Shown here piece by piece: positions 1-6,464 of a stretch of 16,487 bases of DNA. The position numbers and the translations under genes are program-made. The notes under the pieces are model-generated. The model did not search any database. It saw nothing but the letters and a program-made list of their open reading frames with translations, and was not told the origin of the DNA. Origin of the DNA: Lachnospiraceae bacterium (GTDB lineage: Bacteria; Bacillota; Clostridia; Lachnospirales; Lachnospiraceae); assembly GCA_009774215.1 (NCBI GenBank), contig VSNH01000081.1:1-16487 (forward strand), in the 5' to 3' direction. Position 1 is the first letter of the stretch. Every line of letters starts with the position of its first letter.

Positions 1-1
1 A

Positions 2-721
2 AATGACACCGGGAAAGTGCATTCCACAACGGCGGCGGATCTGGCGAAAATCATGGCCTACTGTGTGACGGATTCCCCGGAAAAGGAGCGCTTTCTGGAG
101 ATTACGAGGACGCAGGGCTATGATTTCACGGACGTGGACGGTAAGAGGAGTTTTCACTGCAATAACCACAACGCTTTTCTCGGCATGATGCAGGAGGCGC
201 TTTCCGGGAAGACGGGATTCACGAACAATGCGGGCTACTGCTATGTGGGGGCGGTGGAGAGCGAAGGGCGGATCTTTACGGTGGCGCTTTTGGCCTGCGG
301 CTGGCCAGGCAACCGCAGCTACAAGTGGAGCGACATGAAGAAGCTGGCGGCTTACGGGATGGAGCGGTATCAGTACCGGGATATTTACGAAGAACAGACC
401 TTTTCCGATATTCCGGTCAGAAACGGCATAGCGGGGGAGCGGGGAACGCCCTTTGAGGAGGCAGCAGTGTCCGTCACCCTGCAGGCGGGGGAGAAGAGTC
501 TGCCGTATCTGCTTTGCGAGACGGATCAGGTGGAAGTGAAAAGCCGTGTGGAATCCATGCTTGACGCGCCAGTTGCCGCGGGGGAGGAAGTGGGGGCGGT
601 ATTCTATTATCTGAACGGGGAACTGGTGAAAAGATATGCGGTGTGCGCGGACACGGCAGTGGAGGAACGAAGCTTTTTGTGGATTCTGGAATATATTTTA
701 AAACTTGCATTTTTTTTGTAA
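2..721 (+). CDS. D-alanyl-D-alanine carboxypeptidase (PBP5/DacF type), C-terminal part, cut by window edge
   Basis: Reading frame open to the left edge, so the gene starts outside the window; the GTG at 17 is an internal codon. The visible part starts inside the penicillin-binding peptidase S11 domain, with an HSTTAADLAKIM stretch like the HTTAYDLALI region of DacF/DacA, then the KTG active-site triad motif at 209-217 followed by the usual strand (GFTNNAGYCYVGAV). A second domain from about 400 onwards looks like the PBP5 C-terminal beta domain (DAPVAAGEEVGAVFYYLNGE). The last 15 residues are hydrophobic/amphipathic and fit the C-terminal membrane anchor of this family. By family knowledge it trims the terminal D-Ala from peptidoglycan pentapeptides at the outer face of the membrane. 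The catalytic SxxK and SxN motifs lie off the window. It stops 112 bp before the next gene and no clear terminator separates them. Confidence 0.88.
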   Translation, partial: NDTGKVHSTTAADLAKIMAYCVTDSPEKERFLEITRTQGYDFTDVDGKRSFHCNNHNAFLGMMQEALSGKTGFTNNAGYCYVGAVESEGRIFTVALLACGWPGNRSYKWSDMKKLAAYGMERYQYRDIYEEQTFSDIPVRNGIAGERGTPFEEAAVSVTLQAGEKSLPYLLCETDQVEVKSRVESMLDAPVAAGEEVGAVFYYLNGELVKRYAVCADTAVEERSFLWILEYILKLAFFL

Positions 722-748
722 TTTCTGCTGGTCGGGAATTGCATTCTG

Positions 749-757
749 TGTTATACT
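749..757 (+). promoter_or_regulatory. extended -10 promoter candidate for the decarboxylase operon
   Basis: The string TGTTATACT gives an extended -10 (TG, one base, TATACT at 752-757). No good -35 lies 16-18 bp upstream, as expected for promoters that rely on the extended -10. The AT-rich leader of about 70 bp ends in a strong ribosome site (GGAGG at 821-825, 8 bp before the ATG at 834). A second TATAAT at 806-811 has no -35 and would sit too near the ribosome site. Inferred from pattern only. Confidence 0.42.
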
Positions 758-833
758 ACAGTCGTGCGCTATGTCAAATAGCAAAAGTTTTTATTCATTA
801 TTTTTTATAATTATATAAATGGAGGGCTGAAAA

Positions 834-2261
834 ATGAGTACTACTTCTCAAGCGAGTCAAAGAATCAATGCTTTACTCGATGAAAACAGTTTCGTTGAGA
901 TCGGCGGTCTTGTGACAGCGAGAGCGACGGATTTCAATCTGAAACAGACTGAGACTCCGTCTGACGGTGTCGTGACCGGCTACGGTGTGATCGACGGCAA
1001 TCTCGTGTATGTCTACAGTCAGGACGCTTCCGTGCTGAACGGTTCCGTGGGCGAGATGCATGCGAAGAAGATCGTAAACATCTATGAGCTGGCGATGAAG
1101 ATGGGCGCGCCCGTGATCGGACTGATCGATTCGGCGGGGCTTCGTCTGCAGGAGGCGACAGACGCGTTAAACGGATTCGGCGAGATTTACAGATGCCAGG
1201 CGATGGCCTCCGGCGTGATTCCGCAGATTACGGCTGTGTTCGGCAGCTGCGGCGGCGGACTTGCCCTGATTCCTGCCATGACTGATTTCGCGTTTATGGA
1301 AGAGAAGAATGCGAAGCTGTTTGTCAATTCCCCGAATGCGCTGGAGGGAAATGAGATTTCCCGCTGCGACACTTCCGCAGCGGCGTTTCAGAGCGAGGAG
1401 ACAGGCCTTGTGGATATGGTGGCGGACGAGCCTGCAATCCTCGGTCAGATCAGACAGCTCGTTTCCATCCTGCCCGCGAACAATTCCGATCTTGCGTGGA
1501 CGGATTGCACGGACGATTTAAACCGTGCCTGCGCCCAGATCGCAAACTGTGTGGGCGATACGGCGATCGCTCTGTCCCAGATTGCGGACGACGGTCTGTT
1601 TGTGGAGGTGAAGCAGGATTACGCGAAGGATATGGCGGCGGGCTTTATCCGCTTGAACGGCGCTACCGTCGGCGCGGTGGCAAATCGTACCGAGATCTGC
1701 GACGAGAACGGCGAGGTTGTGGAGAAGTTCGATGCGGTAATCTCCCCGAGAGGGGCGGAGAAGGCGGCGGAGTTCGTGAACTTCTGTGACGCTTTTGACA
1801 TTCCGGTGCTGACCCTTACCAACGTGACGGGATTTGCGGCGACCACCTGCTCCGAGAAGCGGATGGCGAAAGCGGCTGGCAGGCTTACATATGCCTTTGC
1901 CAACGCTACTGTTCCCAAGGTAAACGTAATTATCGGCAAGGCATACGGAAGCGCGTATGTGGCTATGAATTCCAAGGCAGTCGGCGCGGATATCACGGTC
2001 GCATGGCCGGATGCGCAGATCGGCATGATGGACGCGAAGCTGGCGGCAAAGATCATCTGCGACGGTCAGGGTGCGGATGCCATCGACGCCTGCGCGAAGG
2101 AGTATGAGGCACTGCAGAATAATGTGACCAGCGCGGCGAAGAGAGGCTATGTGGATCAGATCGTGGAGCCGGCAGATACGAGAAAATATGTGATCGGCGC
2201 GTTCGAGATGCTCTCCAACAAGACGGAGGGACGTCCCGAGAAGAAGCACGGCACCGTTTAA
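834..2261 (+). CDS. acyl-CoA carboxyltransferase subunit (12S/MmdA-like)
   Basis: A 475-residue member of the biotin-dependent carboxyltransferase family (double crotonase fold), cytoplasmic. The N-terminal half begins at the ALLDENSFVEI segment normally preceded by a longer helix in MmdA/PccB (about 510-530 residues), so this version is short at the N terminus. DSAGLRLQE at about 99-107 corresponds to the family SGGARIQE motif, and GSCGGGLALIPAMTDF (about 137-152) is the first oxyanion-hole loop. In the C half, NVTGF near 330 and KAYGSAYVAMNSK near 369 form the second oxyanion-hole region, where Ser replaces the usual second Gly of AYGGAY. By family knowledge it moves a carboxyl group between an acyl-CoA (methylmalonyl-, malonyl- or glutaconyl-CoA types) and carboxybiotin; the exact CoA ester cannot be read from sequence. 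Next gene is 9 bp away, so co-transcription is likely. The start is fixed by GGAGGG at 821-826. Confidence 0.87.
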   Translation: MSTTSQASQRINALLDENSFVEIGGLVTARATDFNLKQTETPSDGVVTGYGVIDGNLVYVYSQDASVLNGSVGEMHAKKIVNIYELAMKMGAPVIGLIDSAGLRLQEATDALNGFGEIYRCQAMASGVIPQITAVFGSCGGGLALIPAMTDFAFMEEKNAKLFVNSPNALEGNEISRCDTSAAAFQSEETGLVDMVADEPAILGQIRQLVSILPANNSDLAWTDCTDDLNRACAQIANCVGDTAIALSQIADDGLFVEVKQDYAKDMAAGFIRLNGATVGAVANRTEICDENGEVVEKFDAVISPRGAEKAAEFVNFCDAFDIPVLTLTNVTGFAATTCSEKRMAKAAGRLTYAFANATVPKVNVIIGKAYGSAYVAMNSKAVGADITVAWPDAQIGMMDAKLAAKIICDGQGADAIDACAKEYEALQNNVTSAAKRGYVDQIVEPADTRKYVIGAFEMLSNKTEGRPEKKHGTV

Positions 2262-2270
2262 GGAGGCATT

Positions 2271-2996
2271 ATGAAAAAACTATTGGTAATATTAGGGATG
2301 ATTACCTGTATGGCCTGTCTTTCAGCGTGTGGTGAGGAGGAAGCGAAAAGCGGCCCCATCAGCGATGAGCAGGCAGTACAGATCGGTACGACCATCGTGG
2401 ATCAGATGAATACGATCGTGAGCCAAGGCGCTATCGAGCAGTATGTCGATCAGCCCGCACTCTACAACGGTTTTCAGGGCTGGCAGAGTGCGCTGGACGA
2501 TATCGGCACTTATGAGGGCGTGAGCGGCGGTTCGGTAGCTTTTGATGAGGATGAGGTTGCGATCACGGTAAATGTGCTCGGTTCCTCGCACAATGCGGAT
2601 GTGGTGATTGTTCTTGACAACGCGCTCGCGACTTATATCGGAATTACTACCAACGTCCATTATTCAACTGGAGAGATAATGGCCAAGGCCGGTATGAATA
2701 CCGTGATCGGTATGGGAACCGTGTTTGTGGTTCTGATATTGATCAGTCTGATTATTTCCTGTTTCTCGCTTATATCCAAATTGGAGGGGAAACAGAAGAA
2801 GGAAGAGCCTGCGGCAGCCGTTGCCGCATCCCCTGTGGTGGAGCAGACTTCTGCCAAGGAGGAGCTTTCCGACGATACGGAGCTTGTGGCGGTTATCGCT
2901 GCGGCGATTGCAGCTTACGAGGGTGCTGCATCCACGGACGGGTTCGTGGTGAGATCCATCAGAAAATCTAATAAGAGTAAATGGCAGAATGCCTAA
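2271..2996 (+). CDS. oadG: OadG-family small membrane subunit with lipoprotein N terminus
   Basis: A 241-residue protein in four parts. Residues 1-20 are a lipoprotein signal with lipobox LSAC and lipidated Cys20. Residues 21-140 form an extracytoplasmic domain, acidic, and possibly DUF3887-like. Residues about 143-167 are one membrane segment (TVFVVLILISLIISCFSL). A charged linker and then a tail (ELVAVIAAAIAAYEG, near 205-217, through VVRSIRKSNKSKW) match the C-terminal cytoplasmic part of OadG-family subunits. In known decarboxylases the gamma/delta subunit holds the carboxyltransferase on the membrane beta subunit; this role is inferred here from the tail and the operon position. Classical OadG is about 80-120 residues and starts with its membrane helix, so the lipidated outer domain is an addition. 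If both the lipid and the helix are used, the protein is anchored twice, N terminus outside and C terminus inside. Ribosome site AGGAGG lies just after the previous stop. Confidence 0.82.
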   Translation: MKKLLVILGMITCMACLSACGEEEAKSGPISDEQAVQIGTTIVDQMNTIVSQGAIEQYVDQPALYNGFQGWQSALDDIGTYEGVSGGSVAFDEDEVAITVNVLGSSHNADVVIVLDNALATYIGITTNVHYSTGEIMAKAGMNTVIGMGTVFVVLILISLIISCFSLISKLEGKQKKEEPAAAVAASPVVEQTSAKEELSDDTELVAVIAAAIAAYEGAASTDGFVVRSIRKSNKSKWQNA

Positions 2997-3002
2997 GATC
3001 AT

Positions 3003-3008
3003 AGGAGG
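3003..3008 (+). promoter_or_regulatory. ribosome binding site that decides the biotin carrier start
   Basis: AGGAGG lies 2 bp before the ATG at 3011 and 8 bp before the in-frame ATG at 3017. The 8-bp spacing is normal and the 2-bp spacing is not, so 3017 is taken as the start. Confidence 0.75.
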
Positions 3009-3016
3009 ATATGAAG

Positions 3017-3403
3017 ATGAAGAATTATACAATTACCGTAAATGGCAGCGTATATGATGTAGTGGTGGAAGAGGGAGCGACGAGTGGTGCGCCCGCAGCG
3101 GCGGCTCCGGCAGCTCCCAGAGCGGTTCCCAAGGCGGCTCCGGCGGCAGCCGCTGCAGCTTCTGCTGCAGCAGCAGGCGGCGCGGCAGGCAGCATTAAGA
3201 TCGAGGCCGGCGCGGCAGGCAAGGTCTTCAAGATCGAGGCCAATGTGGGACAGGCTGTAAAGAAGGGTGACGCTGTCGTGATCGTTGAGGCAATGAAGAT
3301 GGAGATCCCTGTAGTGGCTCCCGAGGACGGTACGGTTGCCAGCATCAACGTGGCAGTTGGTGATGCGGTAGAGGCAGGCGCGCTTCTCGCGACATTGAAG
3401 TAA
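3017..3403 (+). CDS. biotin carboxyl carrier protein of the decarboxylase complex
   Basis: A 128-residue biotin carrier (1.3S/MmdC/GcdC type). Residues 1-20 form a short N-terminal strand segment (MKNYTITVNG start). Residues about 22-58 are an Ala/Pro-rich flexible linker, and about 59-128 form the biotinyl domain. EAMKME contains the biotinylated lysine, Lys94, 34 residues from the C terminus, the normal distance. It is the only biotin acceptor in the operon, and neither carboxyltransferase carries one, so it probably serves both and shuttles carboxybiotin to the membrane beta subunit. It could be shared with other biotin enzymes elsewhere in the genome; that cannot be judged here. The long Ala/Pro linker is built from GC-rich codons, as is usual for this family. 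Confidence 0.93.
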   Translation: MKNYTITVNGSVYDVVVEEGATSGAPAAAAPAAPRAVPKAAPAAAAAASAAAAGGAAGSIKIEAGAAGKVFKIEANVGQAVKKGDAVVIVEAMKMEIPVVAPEDGTVASINVAVGDAVEAGALLATLK

Positions 3404-3406
3404 TCA

Positions 3407-3442
3407 TCGAAAGAAGCGGCCTGAAAAGACGCTTCCTTTCGA
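3407..3442 (+). repeat. intergenic hairpin between biotin carrier and beta subunit
   Basis: Left arm TCGAAAG plus AAGCG (3407-3418) pairs with CGCTT plus CTTTCGA (3430-3442), giving 12 pairs with one bulged C at 3435 and an 11-base loop. No T run follows, so it does not look like a terminator. It starts 4 bp after the stop codon and ends before the beta-subunit ribosome site. By position it could protect the 3' end of the upstream message or adjust subunit ratios; this is inference. Confidence 0.7.
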
Positions 3443-3468
3443 AACTAAAACTACAGGAGGTTAAGAAA

Positions 3469-4614
3469 ATGTATATAGTTGAGACGCTTAACAATCTGAT
3501 ACATCAGACCGCGTTCTTCAATTTGGAAATCGGTAACTATGTGATGATTGTTGTAGCACTTGTATTTCTATATCTGGCCATCGGCAAAGGCTTTGAACCG
3601 CTCTTGTTAGTGCCGATCGCTTTCGGTATGCTGCTCGTGAATATCTATCCGGATATCATGGCAGAGTACGGAGAGGGCGGTGCAGGCGGCGGTCTGCTGT
3701 ATTATTTCTACAAGCTGGATGAGTGGGCAATCCTGCCGTCCCTGATCTTTATGGGCGTCGGCGCGATGACGGATTTCGGCCCGCTGATCGCGAACCCGAA
3801 GAGTTTTCTTCTGGGTGCGGCGGCGCAGTTTGGTATCTTTATGGCTTACTTCGGCGCGATCTTTATGGGATTTAACGATAGGGCGGCGGCAGCAATCTCC
3901 ATCATTGGCGGTGCGGACGGCCCGACTTCCATTTTCCTTGCCGGGAAACTGGGACAGACTACCTTGCTCGGCCCGATTGCGGTGGCGGCTTATTCCTACA
4001 TGTCTCTGGTGCCGATTATCCAGCCGCCTATTATGAAGCTCTTCACGACAGAGAAGGAGAGAAAGATCAAGATGGGACAGCTTCGTCCTGTCAGCAAGCT
4101 GGAGAAGATTCTCTTCCCCATCGTGGTTACGATTGTGGTTTCTCTGATTCTTCCTACCACAGCGCCCCTTGTAGGTATGCTGATGTTAGGTAACCTGTTT
4201 AGAGAGTGCGGCGTGGTGAGACAGCTGACAGACACGGCATCCAATGCGCTTATGTACATCGTGGTTATCATACTCGGTACCTCCGTGGGTGCGACCACCA
4301 GCGCGGAAGCATTCTTGAATATGGATACCATTAAGATTGTTGTCCTCGGTCTGATCGCGTTCGCGTTCGGTACGGCGGCGGGTGTGCTCTTCGGTAAGCT
4401 GATGTGCGTGATCACCAAGGGCAAGGTGAATCCGCTGATCGGTTCCGCAGGTGTTTCAGCGGTGCCTATGGCGGCAAGAGTGTCGCAGAAGGTTGGTGCG
4501 GAGGCTGATCCTACAAACTTCCTGCTGATGCACGCGATGGGACCTAACGTGGCAGGCGTGATCGGTACGGCTGTGGCGGCAGGTACCTTCATGGCAGTAT
4601 TCGGCGTATTCTAA
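3469..4614 (+). CDS. oadB: Na+-translocating decarboxylase beta subunit
   Basis: A 381-residue, very hydrophobic multi-span membrane protein of the OadB/MmdB/GcdB family. The signature GGADGPTSIF places the essential aspartate at Asp150, equivalent to Asp203 of the Klebsiella beta subunit. Near the C terminus NPLIGSAGVSAVP holds Asn321 and Ser330, nine residues apart, as Asn373 and Ser382 are in the Klebsiella protein. All three residues known to take part in Na+ binding or coupling are thus present. It decarboxylates carboxybiotin and uses the energy to export Na+. It is somewhat shorter than the Klebsiella protein (about 430 residues), with a shorter N-terminal part. A strong AGGAGG ribosome site precedes the ATG. 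The name oadB is used for the family; mmdB would be equally valid because the substrate is unknown. Confidence 0.95.
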   Translation: MYIVETLNNLIHQTAFFNLEIGNYVMIVVALVFLYLAIGKGFEPLLLVPIAFGMLLVNIYPDIMAEYGEGGAGGGLLYYFYKLDEWAILPSLIFMGVGAMTDFGPLIANPKSFLLGAAAQFGIFMAYFGAIFMGFNDRAAAAISIIGGADGPTSIFLAGKLGQTTLLGPIAVAAYSYMSLVPIIQPPIMKLFTTEKERKIKMGQLRPVSKLEKILFPIVVTIVVSLILPTTAPLVGMLMLGNLFRECGVVRQLTDTASNALMYIVVIILGTSVGATTSAEAFLNMDTIKIVVLGLIAFAFGTAAGVLFGKLMCVITKGKVNPLIGSAGVSAVPMAARVSQKVGAEADPTNFLLMHAMGPNVAGVIGTAVAAGTFMAVFGVF

Positions 4615-4615
4615 A

Positions 4616-4659
4616 ACAAATCGAGCACAAATCGAGCACAAATCGAGCACAAATCGAGC
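4616..4659 (+). repeat. four perfect 11-bp tandem repeats
   Basis: The unit ACAAATCGAGC is repeated four times without a break, starting 1 bp after the beta-subunit stop codon. The last unit also supplies the left arm of the following hairpin. Function unknown; copy number could vary between strains. Confidence 0.95.
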
Positions 4660-4670
4660 TTTGCTCGATT
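4652..4670 (+). repeat. hairpin built on the last tandem repeat
   Basis: AATCGAGC (4652-4659), loop TTT, then GCTCGATT (4663-4670): eight perfect pairs. Any of the upstream repeat copies could in principle pair with the same right arm, so the fold may have alternative registers. No T run follows. Confidence 0.75.
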
Positions 4671-4671
4671 G

Positions 4672-4693
4672 CGAGGATCGCTTCGCGACCTCG
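4672..4693 (+). repeat. second hairpin before the alpha subunit
   Basis: CGAGG, bulged A, TCGC (4672-4681), loop TTC, GCGA plus CCTCG (4685-4693): nine pairs with one bulge. It directly follows the first hairpin and lies 42 bp upstream of the next start codon. No T run follows, so transcription likely continues into the alpha-subunit gene. Confidence 0.7.
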
Positions 4694-4735
4694 GACTTGG
4701 AGTTATAATATAAATTGAGAAAGGAATGAAAAATA

Positions 4736-6172
4736 ATGGCAGAACAAACTAAAAAGCCGGTTGGAATCATGGAAACCGTTCTTCGTGACGCACATCAGTC
4801 TCTGATTGCGACCAGAATGCCTACCGAGAAAATGCTTCCAATCATAGATAAAATGGATAAAGTCGGCTATCACGCGGTGGAGTGCTGGGGCGGTGCGACC
4901 TTTGACGCATCCCTTCGTTTCCTGAAGGAAGATCCTTGGGATAGACTGAGAAAATTGAGGGACGGCTTCAAGAATACCAAACTCCAGATGTTATTCAGAG
5001 GCCAGAATATTTTAGGTTACAGACCTTATGCGGACGATGTGGTGTATGCGTTCGTTGAGAAATCCATCGCAAACGGTATCGACGTGATCAGAATTTTCGA
5101 CTGCCTGAACGATATCCGTAACCTGCAGGCGGCGGTAGACGCGACCAATAAGATCAAGAAGCAGGAGGGCAGAGGAGAGTCCCAGATCGCCCTTTCCTAT
5201 ACGCTTGGAGATGCTTATACATTAGAGTATTGGGCGGATATGGCGAAGAAGATTGAGGAGATGGGTGCGGATTCCATCTGTATCAAGGATATGGCGGGCC
5301 TGCTCGTTCCTTACCGCGCGGCGGAGCTTGTGAAGACGCTTAAGGAGAGCACGAAGCTGCCGATTCAGCTTCATACGCATTATACGTCCGGTGTGGCGTC
5401 CATGACCTATCTGAAAGCAGTGGAGGCTGGCGTGGATGTCATCGACTGCGCGATTTCTCCGTTTGCGCTCGGTACGTCCCAGCCCGCGACAGAGGTTATG
5501 GTGGAAACCTTTAAGGGCACGCCTTACGATACCGGATACGATCAGGAAATTTTGGCGGCGATTGCGGATTATTTCCGTCCTTACCGCGAGGAGTGCATTG
5601 CGTCCGGCCTGATGAGCACGAAGGTGCTCGGCGTTAACATCAATACCCTGCGTTATCAGGTTCCCGGCGGTATGCTGTCCAACATGGTGAGCCAGCTCAA
5701 GGAGCAGAAGGCGGAGGATAAATATCAGGATGTGCTGGAGGAGATTCCCAGAGTTCGTAAGGATTGCGGCGAGCCCCCGCTGGTTACCCCGTCCTCCCAG
5801 ATTGTCGGTACGCAGGCGGTGTTCAACGTGCTGATGGGCGAGAGATATAAGATGGCGACAGGAGAGTTCAAGGATCTGCTCCGCGGCAATTACGGGCAGA
5901 CGGTGAAACCGATGAGTCAGGAAGTGATCGACAAGGTGATTCCCGGCGAGAAGCGCTCTACCGCCCGTTCCGCTGAGGCGACCGGCCACACGGAGCCGGA
6001 GCTTGCCGGTCTGGAAGCGGAGATGAAAGAGTGGAAACAGCAGGACGAGGACGTGCTGTCCTACGCGCTGTTCCCTCAGGTGGCAATCGACTTCTTCAAG
6101 TACCGTCAGGCACAGCAGGAGAAGGTTGACATGACCCAGGCTGATACGAAGAACGGGGCATACCCTGTTTAA
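4736..6172 (+). CDS. oadA: pyruvate/oxaloacetate carboxyltransferase (5S/OadA-like), without biotin domain
   Basis: A 478-residue cytoplasmic TIM-barrel carboxyltransferase of the OadA/PycB/5S family. METVLRDAHQS (Asp18) gives the metal-binding aspartate, CIKDMAGLL gives Lys184 (the lysine that is carbamylated in the family), and LHTHYTSG gives the metal-binding His213 and His215. RGQNILGYR (about 89-97) is the usual substrate-site stretch, and the conserved C-terminal helical part extends to about residue 400. The last 60 or so residues form a charged tail where OadA would carry its linker and biotin domain; no MKM motif is present. By family knowledge it moves a carboxyl group between oxaloacetate and biotin, giving pyruvate. 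It must use the separate carrier made from 3017-3403. It is separated from the beta-subunit gene by a 121-bp repeat- and hairpin-rich spacer. Ribosome site AAGGA at 4721-4725. Confidence 0.93.
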   Translation: MAEQTKKPVGIMETVLRDAHQSLIATRMPTEKMLPIIDKMDKVGYHAVECWGGATFDASLRFLKEDPWDRLRKLRDGFKNTKLQMLFRGQNILGYRPYADDVVYAFVEKSIANGIDVIRIFDCLNDIRNLQAAVDATNKIKKQEGRGESQIALSYTLGDAYTLEYWADMAKKIEEMGADSICIKDMAGLLVPYRAAELVKTLKESTKLPIQLHTHYTSGVASMTYLKAVEAGVDVIDCAISPFALGTSQPATEVMVETFKGTPYDTGYDQEILAAIADYFRPYREECIASGLMSTKVLGVNINTLRYQVPGGMLSNMVSQLKEQKAEDKYQDVLEEIPRVRKDCGEPPLVTPSSQIVGTQAVFNVLMGERYKMATGEFKDLLRGNYGQTVKPMSQEVIDKVIPGEKRSTARSAEATGHTEPELAGLEAEMKEWKQQDEDVLSYALFPQVAIDFFKYRQAQQEKVDMTQADTKNGAYPV

Positions 6173-6204
6173 GCATTGAGCAGAGCAAAACAATAAAAAG
6201 GCAT

Positions 6205-6240
6205 CCCTCCGAAAGTTTACTTTCGCGAGGGTGTTTTTTT
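6205..6240 (+). terminator. intrinsic terminator of the decarboxylase operon
   Basis: CCCTC plus CGAAAG (6205-6215), loop TTTA, then CTTTCG, one unpaired C, GAGGG (6220-6231), closely followed by seven T (6234-6240). Eleven pairs and a T run, 33 bp after the alpha-subunit stop codon. It marks the end of the operon. Confidence 0.9.
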
Positions 6241-6271
6241 ATTGTTATATCCGACGAAAGCCGAACAACGA

Positions 6272-6290
6272 GAATTTGCGGAGCAAATTC
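6272..6290 (+). repeat. intergenic hairpin
   Basis: GAATTTGC, loop GGA, GCAAATTC: eight perfect pairs without a T run. It lies between the operon terminator and the promoter of the giant gene and is directly followed by GAGC, so that TCGAGC recurs here as in the 11-bp repeats near 4620. The rest of 6241-6377 shows no supported gene. Confidence 0.6.
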
Positions 6291-6377
6291 GAGCGGTGGC
6301 TCTGCGTTTTGAGGAAGTTTTGTGTATTTAGATGCTTAATGAAGCTAAAAAAACTGCTTTTTTCTCGGTTTCTGCGG

Positions 6378-6406
6378 TTGTTGCGATTGGCGGCATGTAC
6401 TATAAT
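6378..6406 (+). promoter_or_regulatory. sigma-A-type promoter for the giant surface protein gene
   Basis: -35 TTGTTG (6378-6383), 17-bp spacer, perfect -10 TATAAT (6401-6406). Transcription would start near 6413, giving a leader of about 50 bases that contains the AAAGG ribosome site at 6452-6456, 8 bp before the ATG at 6465. Confidence 0.6.
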
Positions 6407-6464
6407 AAAAATAATATTGCTTTGTTACTTTATACCTAAAATTTGACACAGAAAGGATTCCATC

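Noticed and set aside
1518..2249. Long minus-strand frame opposite the carboxyltransferase gene
   Set aside because: Composition is that of an antisense shadow (Arg/His/Leu-rich), without a ribosome site, and the plus-strand gene has clear family motifs.
4616..4659. CRISPR-like array
   Set aside because: The units are 11 bp and directly adjacent without spacers, and no cas gene is nearby.
4682..4709. Possible internal promoter (TTCGCG, 16 bp, TATAAT) before the alpha-subunit gene
   Set aside because: The -10 is perfect but the -35 is poor, and it lies inside a hairpin arm. Not strong enough to list as a feature, though a separate transcript for the last gene cannot be excluded.
5222..6193. 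323-codon minus-strand frame opposite the alpha-subunit gene
   Set aside because: Shadow of a well-conserved gene; Leu/Arg/His-rich with no recognisable domain.
6231..6446. 71-residue open frame starting inside the operon terminator
   Set aside because: It begins at a GTG in the terminator stem, has no ribosome site, a Leu/Lys/Arg/Phe-rich composition typical of noncoding AT-rich DNA, and covers the promoter of the next gene.
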